A DNA stretch of 64,000 nt from Streptococcus uberis (GCF_900475595.1 NZ_LS483397.1:529001-593000); one strand, 5' to 3'; counted from the stretch's first letter, positions 33,147 to 42,842 are shown. Notes: generated by a model not told the origin, from the sequence alone. Program-made: numbers and translations.

Positions 33147-35093
33147 ATGATTAACATTACATTTCCTGATGGTGCCGTAAGAGAGTTTGAATCTGGCATC
33201 ACAACTTTTGACATTGCACAATCTATTAGTAATTCCCTTGCTAAAAAAGCTTTAGCTGGAAAATTCAATGGTCAATTAATTGATACTAATCGTCCTATTG
33301 ACACAGATGGTAGTATTGAAATTGTGACTCCTGACCATGAAGATGCTTTTGGCGTTTTACGTCATTCTGCAGCACACTTATTTGCTCAGGCAGCAAAACG
33401 CTTGTTCCCAGACATTCATTTAGGTGTTGGCCCTGCCATTGCTGAAGGATTTTACTATGACACTGATAATAGTTCAGGCCAAATTTCTAATGAAGACCTT
33501 CCTCGAATTGAAGCAGAGATGCAAAAAATTGTTAAAGAAAATTATCCATGTATTCGTGAAGAAGTCACCAAAGAAGAAGCTTTAGAGATTTTTAAAGACG
33601 ATCCCTACAAAATTGAATTAATCAATGAACACTCAGATGATGCTGCTGGATTAACCATCTATCGTCAAGGTGAGTTTGTGGACTTGTGCCGAGGCCCTCA
33701 TGTGCCATCAACAGGACGGATTCAAGTCTTCCACCTTTTAAATGTAGCAGGTGCCTATTGGCGTGGTAATAGTGATAATGCTATGATGCAACGTGTTTAT
33801 GGTACGGCTTGGTTTGATAAGAAAGACCTTAAAGCTTACTTGACCCGTCTTGAAGAAGCTAAAGAACGTGACCATAGAAAACTTGGTAAAGAACTTGACC
33901 TGTTTATGATTAGTCAGGAAGTAGGGCAAGGGTTACCATTCTGGCTACCAGATGGCGCAACCATTCGACGTACTCTAGAGCGTTATATCACAGATAAAGA
34001 GTTAGCATCGGGTTATCAACATGTTTACACCCCACCTTTAGCTTCTGTTGAACTCTACAAAACCTCTGGTCACTGGGAGCATTACCAAGAAGACATGTTC
34101 CCAACCATGGATATGGGAGATGGAGAAGAATTTGTTCTTCGACCAATGAACTGTCCTCACCATATTCAAGTCTATAAAAACCACGTGCATTCTTACCGTG
34201 AGTTGCCTATTCGAATCGCAGAGCTTGGTATGATGCACCGCTATGAAAAATCAGGGGCTTTATCTGGACTTCAACGTGTTCGTGAGATGACTCTGAATGA
34301 CGGGCACCTTTTCGTCACACCAGAACAAATCCAGGAAGAATTCCAACGTGCTCTTCAATTAATCATTGATGTTTATGAAGACTTTAACCTAACAGATTAT
34401 CGTTTCCGTCTATCATACCGTGATCCAAAAGATACTGAAAAATACTATGATAACGACGAGATGTGGGAAAATGCGCAAAGCATGTTAAAAGCAGCCCTTG
34501 ATGAAATGGGTGTGGAATACTTTGAGGCAGAAGGGGAAGCAGCTTTCTATGGTCCTAAGTTAGACATTCAAGTGAAAACAGCTCTTGGTAACGAAGAAAC
34601 CCTTTCAACCATCCAATTGGACTTCCTCCTTCCAGAACGCTTCGATTTGAAATACATTGGAGCTGACGGCGAAGAACACCGTCCAGTTATGATTCACCGT
34701 GGTGTTATTTCAACCATGGAACGCTTCACTGCTATCCTTATTGAAACCTATAAAGGAGCCTTTCCAACTTGGTTGGCACCTCATCAAGTGACGGTTATCC
34801 CAATTTCAAATGAGGCTCATATTGATTATGCTTGGGAAGTTGCTAAAGCCTTACGTGATCGTGGCATCAGAGCAGATGTTGATGACCGAAATGAGAAAAT
34901 GCAATATAAAATCCGTGCTTCTCAAACCAGCAAAATTCCTTACCAATTAATTGTTGGTGATAAAGAAATGGAAGACAAATCAGTCAATGTCCGTCGTTAC
35001 GGTAGCAAAGCAACGCATACAGAAAGCCTATCAGAATTTATGGATACCATTTTGGCAGATATTGCTCGCAAATCAAGACCAGTTGAAGACTAA
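33147..35093 (+). CDS. thrS: Threonyl-tRNA synthetase
   Basis: The 648-residue enzyme has an N-terminal TGS domain (1-61), the editing domain with [16 protein letters not shown] and the Cys of [10 protein letters not shown], a class II catalytic core with [12 protein letters not shown] (zinc Cys) and [11 protein letters not shown] (motif 3), and a C-terminal anticodon-binding domain with [21 protein letters not shown] precedes the ATG. Length is normal. Expression is governed by the T-box upstream. Confidence 0.98.
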   Translation: MINITFPDGAVREFESGITTFDIAQSISNSLAKKALAGKFNGQLIDTNRPIDTDGSIEIVTPDHEDAFGVLRHSAAHLFAQAAKRLFPDIHLGVGPAIAEGFYYDTDNSSGQISNEDLPRIEAEMQKIVKENYPCIREEVTKEEALEIFKDDPYKIELINEHSDDAAGLTIYRQGEFVDLCRGPHVPSTGRIQVFHLLNVAGAYWRGNSDNAMMQRVYGTAWFDKKDLKAYLTRLEEAKERDHRKLGKELDLFMISQEVGQGLPFWLPDGATIRRTLERYITDKELASGYQHVYTPPLASVELYKTSGHWEHYQEDMFPTMDMGDGEEFVLRPMNCPHHIQVYKNHVHSYRELPIRIAELGMMHRYEKSGALSGLQRVREMTLNDGHLFVTPEQIQEEFQRALQLIIDVYEDFNLTDYRFRLSYRDPKDTEKYYDNDEMWENAQSMLKAALDEMGVEYFEAEGEAAFYGPKLDIQVKTALGNEETLSTIQLDFLLPERFDLKYIGADGEEHRPVMIHRGVISTMERFTAILIETYKGAFPTWLAPHQVTVIPISNEAHIDYAWEVAKALRDRGIRADVDDRNEKMQYKIRASQTSKIPYQLIVGDKEMEDKSVNVRRYGSKATHTESLSEFMDTILADIARKSRPVED

Positions 35094-35122
35094 AAAAAGT
35101 TCGCTTATGGCGAACTTTTTTT
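35092..35122. terminator. Bidirectional terminator between thrS and dhaQ
   Basis: AAAAAAAGTTCGC and GCGAACTTTTTTT form a strong stem usable by both convergent genes. Confidence 0.9.
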
Positions 35123-35128
35123 AGCATT

Positions 35129-36118
35129 TTACCAAGCAAAAGCATTGGTTGGTGCCTTGAGATAATCTAACCAAGCGGGGTCTTTTAGTCGAGCTAATGT
35201 AACAGATATGCCAGACATATCTAAGCTGGTCATGTATTTTCCATTTTTGATAAAGTGGATATGAAGACCTTCAAGATCTAATAATTGGCAAATATCATTT
35301 AGAAAAATACCTTGCTCCAAATCAGTTGCGGTGCCTAAATTATTAACAAGTAGGATAAAATCTTCTCTTTCTTGCCAATGAAATTTGATCTGTAATTTAT
35401 TGATTATTTCAACGGCTAAGTGTTCTGACGAACTAAAAGGAACTGTTCGATAGCCTTCTTCACCATGAATGCCAATACCAAAGGAAATATGATCCTCTGG
35501 TAAATCAAATAAAGGTAGGGCAGCATTTGGGAAACGTGCTGACTTTGTCGCGAAGCCGATAGTCGCAATTTCAGTTGCTAAGTCAAAGGCTATTTTTTCC
35601 AACTGTTCTAGGCTCACACCATTTTGAGCGGCTTGTCCTAAGATTTTATGGAGCAATATGGTTCCTGCAAGTCCACGGTGTCGCATTTGAAAATTTTTTT
35701 GTGGTTCGACTGAAATGTCATCATGGGAAACGATGTATTTGACTTGGATGCCCTCTTTTCGAGCGAGGGTAATTGCTTTGCTAAATTCACGAATATCGGC
35801 ATCGAAATTTTTAATAATGACAAATACGCCTTTACCCTTGTCTAAAAATCGGATGGCTTCAAGAATGTGATCATAAGTCGGTGGGGTAAATAAGTCACCG
35901 TAGACCGCAGCTGTTAACATCCCATCACCAACAAAGCCAATATGAGCGGGTTCATGACCTGAACCACCTCCAGATAGAATGGGAACTTTTTCAGGGTCAT
36001 GATGCCTGTTATAGATAATTGGAAAATCTGGGACTTTCTCTAAATGAGAGTGAATATCTAGCATTCCTTTAATATATTGAGGGATCATTTGTTGTTTATG
36101 GTTCTGAATGGTAATCAT
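35129..36118 (-). CDS. dhaQ: DhaQ, DhaK-like dihydroxyacetone-binding coactivator
   Basis: The 329-residue protein is a paralogue of DhaK with GGGSGHEPAHIGFVGDGM and the substrate-binding His in GIGIHGEEG. In Lactococcus lactis DhaQ binds dihydroxyacetone and forms a complex with DhaS to activate the dhaKLM operon; the same gene order is found here. It lacks an adjacent DhaL partner and forms a pair with dhaS on the minus strand, eight bases after it. The DhaQ rather than DhaK identity rests on this context. Confidence 0.88.
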   Translation of the reverse strand: MITIQNHKQQMIPQYIKGMLDIHSHLEKVPDFPIIYNRHHDPEKVPILSGGGSGHEPAHIGFVGDGMLTAAVYGDLFTPPTYDHILEAIRFLDKGKGVFVIIKNFDADIREFSKAITLARKEGIQVKYIVSHDDISVEPQKNFQMRHRGLAGTILLHKILGQAAQNGVSLEQLEKIAFDLATEIATIGFATKSARFPNAALPLFDLPEDHISFGIGIHGEEGYRTVPFSSSEHLAVEIINKLQIKFHWQEREDFILLVNNLGTATDLEQGIFLNDICQLLDLEGLHIHFIKNGKYMTSLDMSGISVTLARLKDPAWLDYLKAPTNAFAW

Positions 36119-36126
36119 ATTTACTC

Positions 36127-36666
36127 CTAAATGTCTTCAAAACTTGCAAGAATAATCTTTTTTATCATTGTTAGGTCAGGGTGGTAGTTATTTTGGCTAA
36201 CAAAAGCACGAATCATATCAGCAAGTGCTCGAGAATGGTATGTTTTTAAGAATTGGCGGTATTGAGGTGACAATTCCAAGTGATAGTTATGCTCATGTTC
36301 AGAGATAATCTTTTCCATTAAGACTAAGCAATAATCTCCAAAGTAGGAATAAAAATCATTTTGATCCCGAATCGAGAAAAGTTGCGCATAGAAACTTTTG
36401 TTAAGACTGAAATAGAAGAGAAGTTCTTCTAATAATTGAAAACCAGAAATGTAGTTTAAGTTATTGGTCACTTGCTCTTGTAACTCTGTCTCAAAAATCC
36501 AATCCAGCAGTTCAAATTTGTCAACAAAATAATTGTAGAAGGTTTGGCGTCGGATGCCTGCCTGATCCATAATATCGACAACTGAAATTTTCTCAATTGG
36601 CTTTTTTTCCAGCTGTTTTTTAAAGGCCTTGGCAATTCTTTTTTTAGTAATTAATGATGTTGCCAT
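36127..36666 (-). CDS. dhaS: DhaS, TetR-like activator of the dha operon
   Basis: The 179-residue protein begins with a TetR helix-turn-helix (KPIEKISVVDIMDQAGIRRQTFYNYFVDKF, about residues 22-50, of which the middle is the recognition element). Its C-terminal helical domain resembles that of the atypical activator DhaS. It is divergent from dhaK and has an operator-like palindrome at 36735-36756 between them. GGAAAG precedes the ATG. Confidence 0.9.
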   Translation of the reverse strand: MATSLITKKRIAKAFKKQLEKKPIEKISVVDIMDQAGIRRQTFYNYFVDKFELLDWIFETELQEQVTNNLNYISGFQLLEELLFYFSLNKSFYAQLFSIRDQNDFYSYFGDYCLVLMEKIISEHEHNYHLELSPQYRQFLKTYHSRALADMIRAFVSQNNYHPDLTMIKKIILASFEDI

Positions 36667-36734
36667 AAGTCTTCCTTTCCTTGATAATTCCGCATTCTAA
36701 CTCTACTTTACCAAATTATATGAGAAAAAGAAAA

Positions 36735-36756
36735 GGACAAATAAGGAAATCTGTCC
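36735..36756. promoter_or_regulatory. DhaS operator palindrome
   Basis: GGACAAAT, six bases, ATCTGTCC. This fits the lactococcal DhaS site, which I recall as GGACA-AT with a six-base spacer and AT-TGTCC. It lies in the dhaS-dhaK divergent region about 80 bases before dhaK. Confidence 0.75.
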
Positions 36757-36785
36757 CTTATCAAGATTGCTAAAGTAGGATAAAC

Positions 36786-36799
36786 TGAAAGCGTAAACA
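36786..36799 (+). promoter_or_regulatory. cre site before dhaK
   Basis: TGAAAGCGTAAACA fits the CcpA operator. It overlaps or follows the likely -10 (GATAAA, 36779-36784) and lies 17 bases before the ATG, so CcpA would block the start of transcription. Confidence 0.8.
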
Positions 36800-36816
36800 A
36801 AAAAGGAGGCAATCAA

Positions 36817-37806
36817 ATGAAAAAGATTATGAACAATCCAGGTCAAATCGTTGACGACATGTTACAAGGTTTATCCTATATGCATGGGGACTTAGTGGAA
36901 CGATTAGATGGATATGATGTTATTGTTCGAAAAGCTGCTAAAGATGGGAAAGTAGCCATTATTTCAGGTGGTGGTTCTGGACATGAACCTTCTCATGCAG
37001 GATTTGTTGGAGAAGGAATGCTTTCAGCAGCAATCTGTGGAGCTGTCTTTACCTCACCAACTCCAGATCAAATTTTAGAAGCCATAAAAGCAGCAGATGA
37101 AGGTGCGGGCGTCTTTATGGTTATTAAGAATTATTCTGGTGATATCATGAATTTTGAAATGGCGCAAGAATTAGCAGAGATGGAAGGCATTGCTATTTCA
37201 AGTGTTGTTGTTGATGACGATATTGCAGTTGAGAATAGCCTCTACACACAGGGCAAACGTGGAGTTGCAGGTACAATACTAGTGCATAAAATCTTAGGTT
37301 ATGCTGCGCATCAAGGAAAATCATTGGAAGAAATCAAGGCAATAGCTGATGCATTAGTTCCACAAATAAAAACCATAGGGTTAGCTCTCACTGGAGCAAC
37401 AGTTCCTGAAGTTGGTAAACCAGGATTTGTCTTAGCAGATGATGAATTTGAATATGGTGTAGGTATCCATGGAGAACCTGGTTATAAGAAAGAAAAAATG
37501 AAAGCCTCAAAAGAGCTAGCGGCAGAGTTAGTCGGTAAATTGGACCAAGAATTCCAGATGGAAGCGGGTCAATCATATGCTCTCTTAATTAACGGACTTG
37601 GCGGAACACCATTAATGGAACAATATGTTTTTGCAAATGATGTTGCGCAACTTTTAGAAGAAAAAAATATTACCGTTGCTTACAAAAAAATTGGTAATTA
37701 TATGACCTCAATAGAAATGGCTGGATTGTCACTGACCCTCTTAAAATTAGAAAATCAACAATGGCTAGAGGCGTTGCAAGCAAATGTTATAACCCCAGCT
37801 TGGTAA
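36817..37806 (+). CDS. dhaK: Dihydroxyacetone kinase subunit K (substrate binding)
   Basis: The 329-residue protein binds dihydroxyacetone covalently through a histidine in GVGIHGEPGYKKE, with GGGSGHEPSHAGFVGEGM forming the other part of the site. It acts with DhaL and DhaM to make dihydroxyacetone phosphate with PEP as phosphate source. AAGGAGG precedes the ATG. First gene of dhaK-dhaL-dhaM-glpF. Confidence 0.95.
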   Translation: MKKIMNNPGQIVDDMLQGLSYMHGDLVERLDGYDVIVRKAAKDGKVAIISGGGSGHEPSHAGFVGEGMLSAAICGAVFTSPTPDQILEAIKAADEGAGVFMVIKNYSGDIMNFEMAQELAEMEGIAISSVVVDDDIAVENSLYTQGKRGVAGTILVHKILGYAAHQGKSLEEIKAIADALVPQIKTIGLALTGATVPEVGKPGFVLADDEFEYGVGIHGEPGYKKEKMKASKELAAELVGKLDQEFQMEAGQSYALLINGLGGTPLMEQYVFANDVAQLLEEKNITVAYKKIGNYMTSIEMAGLSLTLLKLENQQWLEALQANVITPAW

Positions 37807-37812
37807 GGAGAA

Positions 37813-38391
37813 ATGATGGATATTCAACATGTAGAAAAATGGATGCGTCTATTTAATGACAAAATTAAAGAACATAAAGACTACTTGAGTGAGTTAGATA
37901 CTCCAATTGGAGATGGTGACCATGGTGGGAATATGGCAAGAGGTATGGCAGCCGTTATTGCTGCTATGGAAGAAAAGACATTTGATAGCACTGCGGATTT
38001 GTTCAAAATGGTTTCTTTACAGTTGATTAGTAAAGTCGGTGGTGCCTCTGGTCCGCTTTATGGCTCTGCCTTTATGGGAATGGCTAAGGTTGCTCAAACC
38101 TCCTCCTCAAGTGAGATATTATCAGAAGGCTTAGCGATGATCCAAAAACGTGGAAAAGCCGAAAAAGGTGAAAAAACCATGGTGGATGTCTGGATTCCAG
38201 TCATTGAGGCTCTTGGTCAAGGGCAATTGGAAAAAGAGACCATTTGGGATGCTGTCAAGGCGACTGAGCCACTTGTTGCGACAAAAGGACGGGCTTCTTA
38301 TGTGGGTGATCGTTCAAAAGGGCATATTGATCCGGGGTCATACTCATCAGGTCTCTTGTTTGAAGCTATGTTGGAAGCTGAGGTGGTTTAG
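37813..38391 (+). CDS. dhaL: Dihydroxyacetone kinase subunit L (ADP-binding)
   Basis: The 192-residue helical protein shows DTPIGDGDHGGNMARGM, the three-aspartate Mg-ADP site, and KGRASYVGDRSKGHIDPGS. ADP stays bound as a cofactor and is rephosphorylated by DhaM. It starts at ATG 37813 or possibly 37816 (ATGATG), six bases after dhaK. Its stop shares one base with the dhaM GTG start. Confidence 0.95.
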   Translation: MMDIQHVEKWMRLFNDKIKEHKDYLSELDTPIGDGDHGGNMARGMAAVIAAMEEKTFDSTADLFKMVSLQLISKVGGASGPLYGSAFMGMAKVAQTSSSSEILSEGLAMIQKRGKAEKGEKTMVDVWIPVIEALGQGQLEKETIWDAVKATEPLVATKGRASYVGDRSKGHIDPGSYSSGLLFEAMLEAEVV

Positions 38392-38765
38392 TGTCTGAAT
38401 TAGGTATTTTAATCGTTTCCCATTCAAAACATATCGCCCAAGGGGTTTATGATTTGGTTCAAGAAGTGGCCAAAGATGTGTCTATTACCTTTGTTGGTGG
38501 TGATCCTGATGGTGGTATTGGTACGAGCTTTGACCAGGTGCAACAGATTGTAGATGACAATCCTAAAGAAAAGCTTTTGGCCTTTTTTGACTTGGGTTCT
38601 GCTAGGATGAACCTTGAAATGGTTGCTGATTTCTCTGATAAGGAGATTCATATTGTTCAAGTACCAATTGTTGAGGGAACCTATACAGCAGCTGCTTTGA
38701 TTCAAGCAGGTTTGGATCAAGACGGTATTTTAGCGCAATTGACTGAATTAGAGATTAATAAGTAA
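38391..38765 (+). CDS. dhaM: PTS-dependent dihydroxyacetone kinase phosphotransferase DhaM
   Basis: The 124-residue protein is a single EIIA-like domain with the phosphorylated His11 in LIVSHSKHIAQG and the motif FDLGSARMNLEM. It passes phosphate from HPr to ADP bound on DhaL. It begins with GTG overlapping the dhaL stop. The short, single-domain form is usual in Gram-positives. Confidence 0.94.
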   Translation: MSELGILIVSHSKHIAQGVYDLVQEVAKDVSITFVGGDPDGGIGTSFDQVQQIVDDNPKEKLLAFFDLGSARMNLEMVADFSDKEIHIVQVPIVEGTYTAAALIQAGLDQDGILAQLTELEINK

Positions 38766-38775
38766 GGAGATTAGG

Positions 38776-39489
38776 ATGTCATTTATTGGTGAATTTTTAG
38801 GAACACTGATTCTTGTTCTTTTAGGTGATGGTGTTGTTTCGGCAGTCTGTTTGAAAAAAACCAAGGCTGAAGCTAGTGGTTGGATTGCGATTGTATTAGG
38901 TTGGGGATTAGCTGTTGCCGTTGCGGTCTATATTACTGGATTTATGAGTGGTGCTCATTTGAATCCAGCTGTTACCTTAGCAATGGCTGCAACTGGAGCC
39001 TTGTCTTGGGGACAAGTGCCGGTCTATCTCATCGCACAAATGCTAGGTGCAATGGTTGGTGCCTTACTTGTTTATTTACATTACTTTCCACATTGGCAAG
39101 AAACAAAAGATTCTGCAACTGTTTTAGCTTGTTTTTCAACGGGGCCAGCTATCCGTCATACATGGTCAAATTTCTTAGGTGAGGCCCTAGGAACAGCAGT
39201 CTTGGTGATTACAGTTATGGCAATTGGACCAAATAAAGTTGCTCAAGGCTTTGGTCCCCTCATTGTTGGTTTAGTGGTTATGGCAGTTGGTTTCTCACTT
39301 GGTGGAACAACAGGCTATGCGATTAACCCAGCTCGTGATCTTGGTCCACGCATCATGCACTCGATTCTACCGATTCCTAATAAAAGTGATTCGGATTGGT
39401 CTTATGCCTGGATTCCTGTTGTAGCACCAATTGTAGGCGGTGTAGTAGGGGCTTTGATTTTCCAAATGGTATTAAATACAATGGCTTAA
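38776..39489 (+). CDS. glpF: Glycerol uptake facilitator (aquaglyceroporin)
   Basis: The 237-residue channel has six helices and both NPA boxes (HLNPAVTLAM and INPARDLGPR). The DLGPR ending of the second box, with Asp, is typical of glycerol facilitators. It is the last gene of the dha operon, so it probably admits dihydroxyacetone or glycerol for DhaKLM. AAGGAG precedes the ATG and a terminator follows. Confidence 0.93.
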   Translation: MSFIGEFLGTLILVLLGDGVVSAVCLKKTKAEASGWIAIVLGWGLAVAVAVYITGFMSGAHLNPAVTLAMAATGALSWGQVPVYLIAQMLGAMVGALLVYLHYFPHWQETKDSATVLACFSTGPAIRHTWSNFLGEALGTAVLVITVMAIGPNKVAQGFGPLIVGLVVMAVGFSLGGTTGYAINPARDLGPRIMHSILPIPNKSDSDWSYAWIPVVAPIVGGVVGALIFQMVLNTMA

Positions 39490-39499
39490 CCTTCGAAAG

Positions 39500-39527
39500 A
39501 GACTTGCTTGCAAGTCTTTTTCGTTTT
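39500..39527 (+). terminator. Terminator of the dha operon
   Basis: AGACTTGC and GCAAGTCT form a stem with a TT loop (39500-39517), followed by TTTTCGTTTTTT. Confidence 0.8.
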
Positions 39528-39597
39528 TTTAAGCTGAATTTTATTCGAGATTGGGCTATAATAAGAAAATGACTAATGAGAAATGGAGGAGGTTACA

Positions 39598-40605
39598 ATG
39601 ACTCTTGAAAAACGCTATAAGACACTTAGAAACCTTTCTCTGTTAGGATGGAGAAAAGAAGAATTAGCTCTTTTCTCTGACCAGAAAATGATTGATGATC
39701 GGATTGGATCACCTGTTTTTCTTCGTTTTTGGAAAAAAGCTCAAAAAACGTATCCTGGTAAAGTCTTACTCAAGATAATCCTGGATATGAGTAAGATGCC
39801 CTTAGAACTTTCTGGAGAATTGTCAGAAACACAAGCCTTATTAAAAAGGTTTCATCCTGACTTAAGTCCAGATGCTTCCTTTTGGCCAGAATTTGCGGCT
39901 CTTGTTAATCAGACTTTTCCAGAAAGGACTTTGGGAAAAGAGGGAGCCTTGGAAAAACGATTGCATCAATTTCGTTATCTCATCTCAAGTCAGCAAGCAC
40001 AATATATACGTGACCATTTCGGAAAAGGTCAGAAAAAAGATAGTCAAGCCCTAGCCGATTTTTTGCGCGCCAAAAAGGGTCCAACTTTTTGGCGAAAAGC
40101 GGTTGACTACTCCTTATCGGAATCTTCCCGTCTCCATAACAAGCTCAAAATTGAGGATAATCGTGTTCAATTTCCTGATAATGACATTTCCTACAACATC
40201 AAATTATTAATGGGCTTTCATACTGAATTTATCTTAGATGATAAGGGGAAATTTTTAAATGAATTAGATGCGGAAAAAATGACAGAAAAAGGGATTGTTA
40301 ATGGAGCTAGTTTTAATTATGGCACTGCAGGGCAAAGACATTGGGATTTAGATGTCGATCCCATCAGAAAACATGATCCCCAATTTAGGCGTTTGGTTGC
40401 GCGTGGTTATCGTTCACCAAAACATATTGTTAAAAAATGGTATCAGCGTCAGCTAGATGATTTTGAGCATTCTTATTTTAATAAAAAGGGTATTTTTGGA
40501 TATGGAGGGAAGTCGAGTTATCACTATGTCAAAAAACAAAGTTGGCGTTATAAATGGTTTATTCGCTATTTGAAACTTCTTTCTTTTTTTAAAAAATACC
40601 GCTAA
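39598..40605 (+). CDS. DUF3114-like protein of unknown function
   Basis: I start at ATG 39598, seven bases after GGAGGAGG; the ATG at 39583 lies within that ribosome site. The 335-residue soluble protein is rich in Trp, Lys and Arg, with SESSRLHNKLKIED, FNYGTAGQRHWDLDVDP and a basic C-terminus GYGGKSSYHYVKKQSWRYKW. I recall streptococcal proteins of this kind as DUF3114, without known function. A promoter with TATAAT (39557-39562) serves it alone. Confidence 0.75.
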   Translation: MTLEKRYKTLRNLSLLGWRKEELALFSDQKMIDDRIGSPVFLRFWKKAQKTYPGKVLLKIILDMSKMPLELSGELSETQALLKRFHPDLSPDASFWPEFAALVNQTFPERTLGKEGALEKRLHQFRYLISSQQAQYIRDHFGKGQKKDSQALADFLRAKKGPTFWRKAVDYSLSESSRLHNKLKIEDNRVQFPDNDISYNIKLLMGFHTEFILDDKGKFLNELDAEKMTEKGIVNGASFNYGTAGQRHWDLDVDPIRKHDPQFRRLVARGYRSPKHIVKKWYQRQLDDFEHSYFNKKGIFGYGGKSSYHYVKKQSWRYKWFIRYLKLLSFFKKYR

Positions 40606-40630
40606 AAAGGATGCCATTGGCATCCTTTTT
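40604..40630. terminator. Bidirectional terminator
   Basis: AAAAAGGATGCC and GGCATCCTTTTT form a perfect stem with a two-base loop between convergent genes. Confidence 0.9.
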
Positions 40631-40634
40631 AGTA

Positions 40635-41282
40635 TTAATTGGCTTGTGCCCATTTTTTGGCAAGACGCCTTGATAGGCTTGAAATGATAAAGTTTATGAC
40701 AAAATAAATGAAGGTAATTAAGGCATATAAGGCAAAAACTTGTTCTGCTTGGAAATATTTACCCATTAAAATTTGACTTTTACCAAATAATTCCTGTATG
40801 GCAATAACAGAGTACAAGAGAGAAGTATCTTTGATGACTGTTACAAATTGTGAAATAATAGCTGGCAACATTTTGCGATAGGCTTGAGGAAAGACAATCA
40901 GTAGAAAAACTTGACTGGCAGAAAAGCCTTGTGCTAATCCAGCTTCAGTTTGTCCTGCATCAACCCCATTCAAGCCCCCCCGTATGATTTCAGCAAGTGC
41001 AGCAGAAGTAAAGACGGTAAATGCCGTTATACCTGCGGGTGTGGATTTCATTTGAAAGACAAGAAAAATGATAAATATCCAAAGGAGATTTGGAACATTT
41101 CGGACAAATTCAATGTAGATACTAGCAACTAGTTTTAAAAAGGTGTTCTTACCATTACGCATAATGGCTAGGAAGGTCCCAAAAATAGTAGATAAAACAA
41201 TGGAAATTAGGGAAATGTAAAGGGTTAAACCTAGACCTTCAAGAATAAAGGAAAGGTTTGAAGGTGTAAATAATTGAGCCAT
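40635..41282 (-). CDS. Polar amino-acid ABC transporter permease (GlnP/GluD-like)
   Basis: The 215-residue His/Glu/Gln/Arg-type permease has five helices and the EAA loop segment EIIRGGLNGVDAGQTEAGLAQGFSASQ (the conserved G lies 20 residues from its C-end). It pairs with the permease at 41298 as a heterodimer. It starts 15 bases after that gene, with AAGGAGG in front. Last gene of the operon ATPase, binding protein, two permeases. Confidence 0.93.
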   Translation of the reverse strand: MAQLFTPSNLSFILEGLGLTLYISLISIVLSTIFGTFLAIMRNGKNTFLKLVASIYIEFVRNVPNLLWIFIIFLVFQMKSTPAGITAFTVFTSAALAEIIRGGLNGVDAGQTEAGLAQGFSASQVFLLIVFPQAYRKMLPAIISQFVTVIKDTSLLYSVIAIQELFGKSQILMGKYFQAEQVFALYALITFIYFVINFIISSLSRRLAKKWAQAN

Positions 41283-41297
41283 GCCATTTCCTCCTTT

Positions 41298-41999
41298 CTA
41301 TACGGAATAAGTTTTTTTGTTTGCTTCTTCTTTGCGTCTAGCCCAGTTTGCAAGTGGGTAACACAGGATAAAGTATAAAATGGCAGCACCAGCAAAGGCA
41401 GGTACATAGTTGGTTGTTTCGTATGCCCATGCTTTCGCAGTAAACATAATATCGGCTCCTGAAATAATGGCAACGACAGAAGTGTTTTTGATCAGATTGA
41501 CCACTTGATTGGTCATCGGTGGTAAAATTGTCCGCACAGCCTGAGGAAGCACGATTAAGCTCATAGTCTGTTCATAGGTGAATCCTTGTGAAAGCGCAGC
41601 TTCAATTTGACCCTTAGGAACAGCTTCGATACCTGATCGGATAACCTCAGCAATATAAGCACCGTGATAAATACCAACACAAAGCACAGCAGTAAAAAAT
41701 GTTGAAATCATGATAAGGCCATTACTGATAATGGCTAAGCCATAGTAGACAAAAACAAACTGAACTAAGAGTGGTGTGTTCTGGTATAATTCAACATAAA
41801 CTCGGGCTATCGCTTTTAAAGTTTTGTGTTTGGAGGTTGACATGGCGCCAAACAGAATACCAAGAACGAGAGCTAATAAAAGGGCTAAAAAAGACATGCC
41901 TAAAGTGTAAAGGAAAGCTTTGATAAAGAGGTCGAAATGACTGAAAAATGCTTGCCATTTTGATAAGGCGAAGGGGCTATCAACTGCTAATAGTATCAT
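41298..41999 (-). CDS. Polar amino-acid ABC transporter permease (GluC-like)
   Basis: The 233-residue permease has five helices and the conserved loop AEVIRSGIEAVPKGQIEAALSQGF. It is the partner of the 40635 permease. It follows the binding-protein gene by 14 bases with AAAGGAG before the ATG. Confidence 0.93.
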   Translation of the reverse strand: MILLAVDSPFALSKWQAFFSHFDLFIKAFLYTLGMSFLALLLALVLGILFGAMSTSKHKTLKAIARVYVELYQNTPLLVQFVFVYYGLAIISNGLIMISTFFTAVLCVGIYHGAYIAEVIRSGIEAVPKGQIEAALSQGFTYEQTMSLIVLPQAVRTILPPMTNQVVNLIKNTSVVAIISGADIMFTAKAWAYETTNYVPAFAGAAILYFILCYPLANWARRKEEANKKTYSV

Positions 42000-42013
42000 C
42001 TCATTCTCCTTTC

Positions 42014-42829
42014 TTATTTCTCAGACTTTGCCGGTTTCAAACCGTAGTTTTTGTAAATAGCTTGCAAACTGCCATCATTAGTCCATTCTTCAATTAATTG
42101 GTTGATATATTTCGTTAATTGGCTATTGGCTTTTGAACTTGCAATGCCATAGGATTGTTGGTTAAAACCGTCTGGAAGGATTGCGGTTTGTTTGCTGACA
42201 TAACCAGATAAGATAGACTTGTCAACTGAAAATGCCTGTATTCTTTTTGAATAAAGCGAAATTGCTAGTTCTGGATAGGATCCTAATTGTACGAATTTAA
42301 AGTCAAGATGATGTGCTTTGCCGTATTCTTCAATAGCAGCTTTTGTCGTTGATCCTTGTGCCACTCCGATGGTGCGATGATTTAAGTCTTTAATGGAATC
42401 AATCTTTTCAGATTGATTCACTAAAAAGCCGACTTCATCACGATAATAGGGAATGGAGAAGGAGTAGTTTGCTTGACGTTCAGGTGTTATGGTGTATGTC
42501 GCAATAATGATGTCTAATTGACCGTTATCTAACAATGCTTCCCGTGTCTGAGCAGTAACTGCTGTGAAAACAGGTTTGACCTTTAACTTTTTAGCGATTT
42601 TTCGAGCAAGATCAACTTCCATACCTTCATATTTTCCGGTATCAGCACTATAATAGCCAAAATTTGGAACATCCTGTTTGACGCCAACTCTCAGCACACC
42701 CGCTTTTTTGATAGTTTGAATACTTTTTGTTTTAAGTAATTGATTGTCATCAGCACTTGCTTTTGGCATAAATATAAGGGTTAGAAGTGTCATTAAGCAA
42801 AAGAAAGTCCATTTTTTGAATTGGTTCAT
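42014..42829 (-). CDS. Extracellular amino-acid binding protein of the ABC transporter, no lipobox
   Basis: I start at ATG 42829 (MNQFKKWTFF), which follows GAGGATT; the frame extends to 42880 but overlaps the ATPase gene. The signal peptide (about residues 1-28) ends PKASADD and looks like a signal peptidase I substrate, with no lipobox cysteine. The mature domain begins LRVGVKQDVPNFGYYS and resembles glutamate/aspartate/glutamine binding proteins. Most Gram-positive binding proteins are lipoproteins, so the absence of an anchor is unusual. Confidence 0.88.
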   Translation of the reverse strand: MNQFKKWTFFCLMTLLTLIFMPKASADDNQLLKTKSIQTIKKAGVLRVGVKQDVPNFGYYSADTGKYEGMEVDLARKIAKKLKVKPVFTAVTAQTREALLDNGQLDIIIATYTITPERQANYSFSIPYYRDEVGFLVNQSEKIDSIKDLNHRTIGVAQGSTTKAAIEEYGKAHHLDFKFVQLGSYPELAISLYSKRIQAFSVDKSILSGYVSKQTAILPDGFNQQSYGIASSKANSQLTKYINQLIEEWTNDGSLQAIYKNYGLKPAKSEK

Positions 42830-42842
42830 AGCAATCCTCCTC

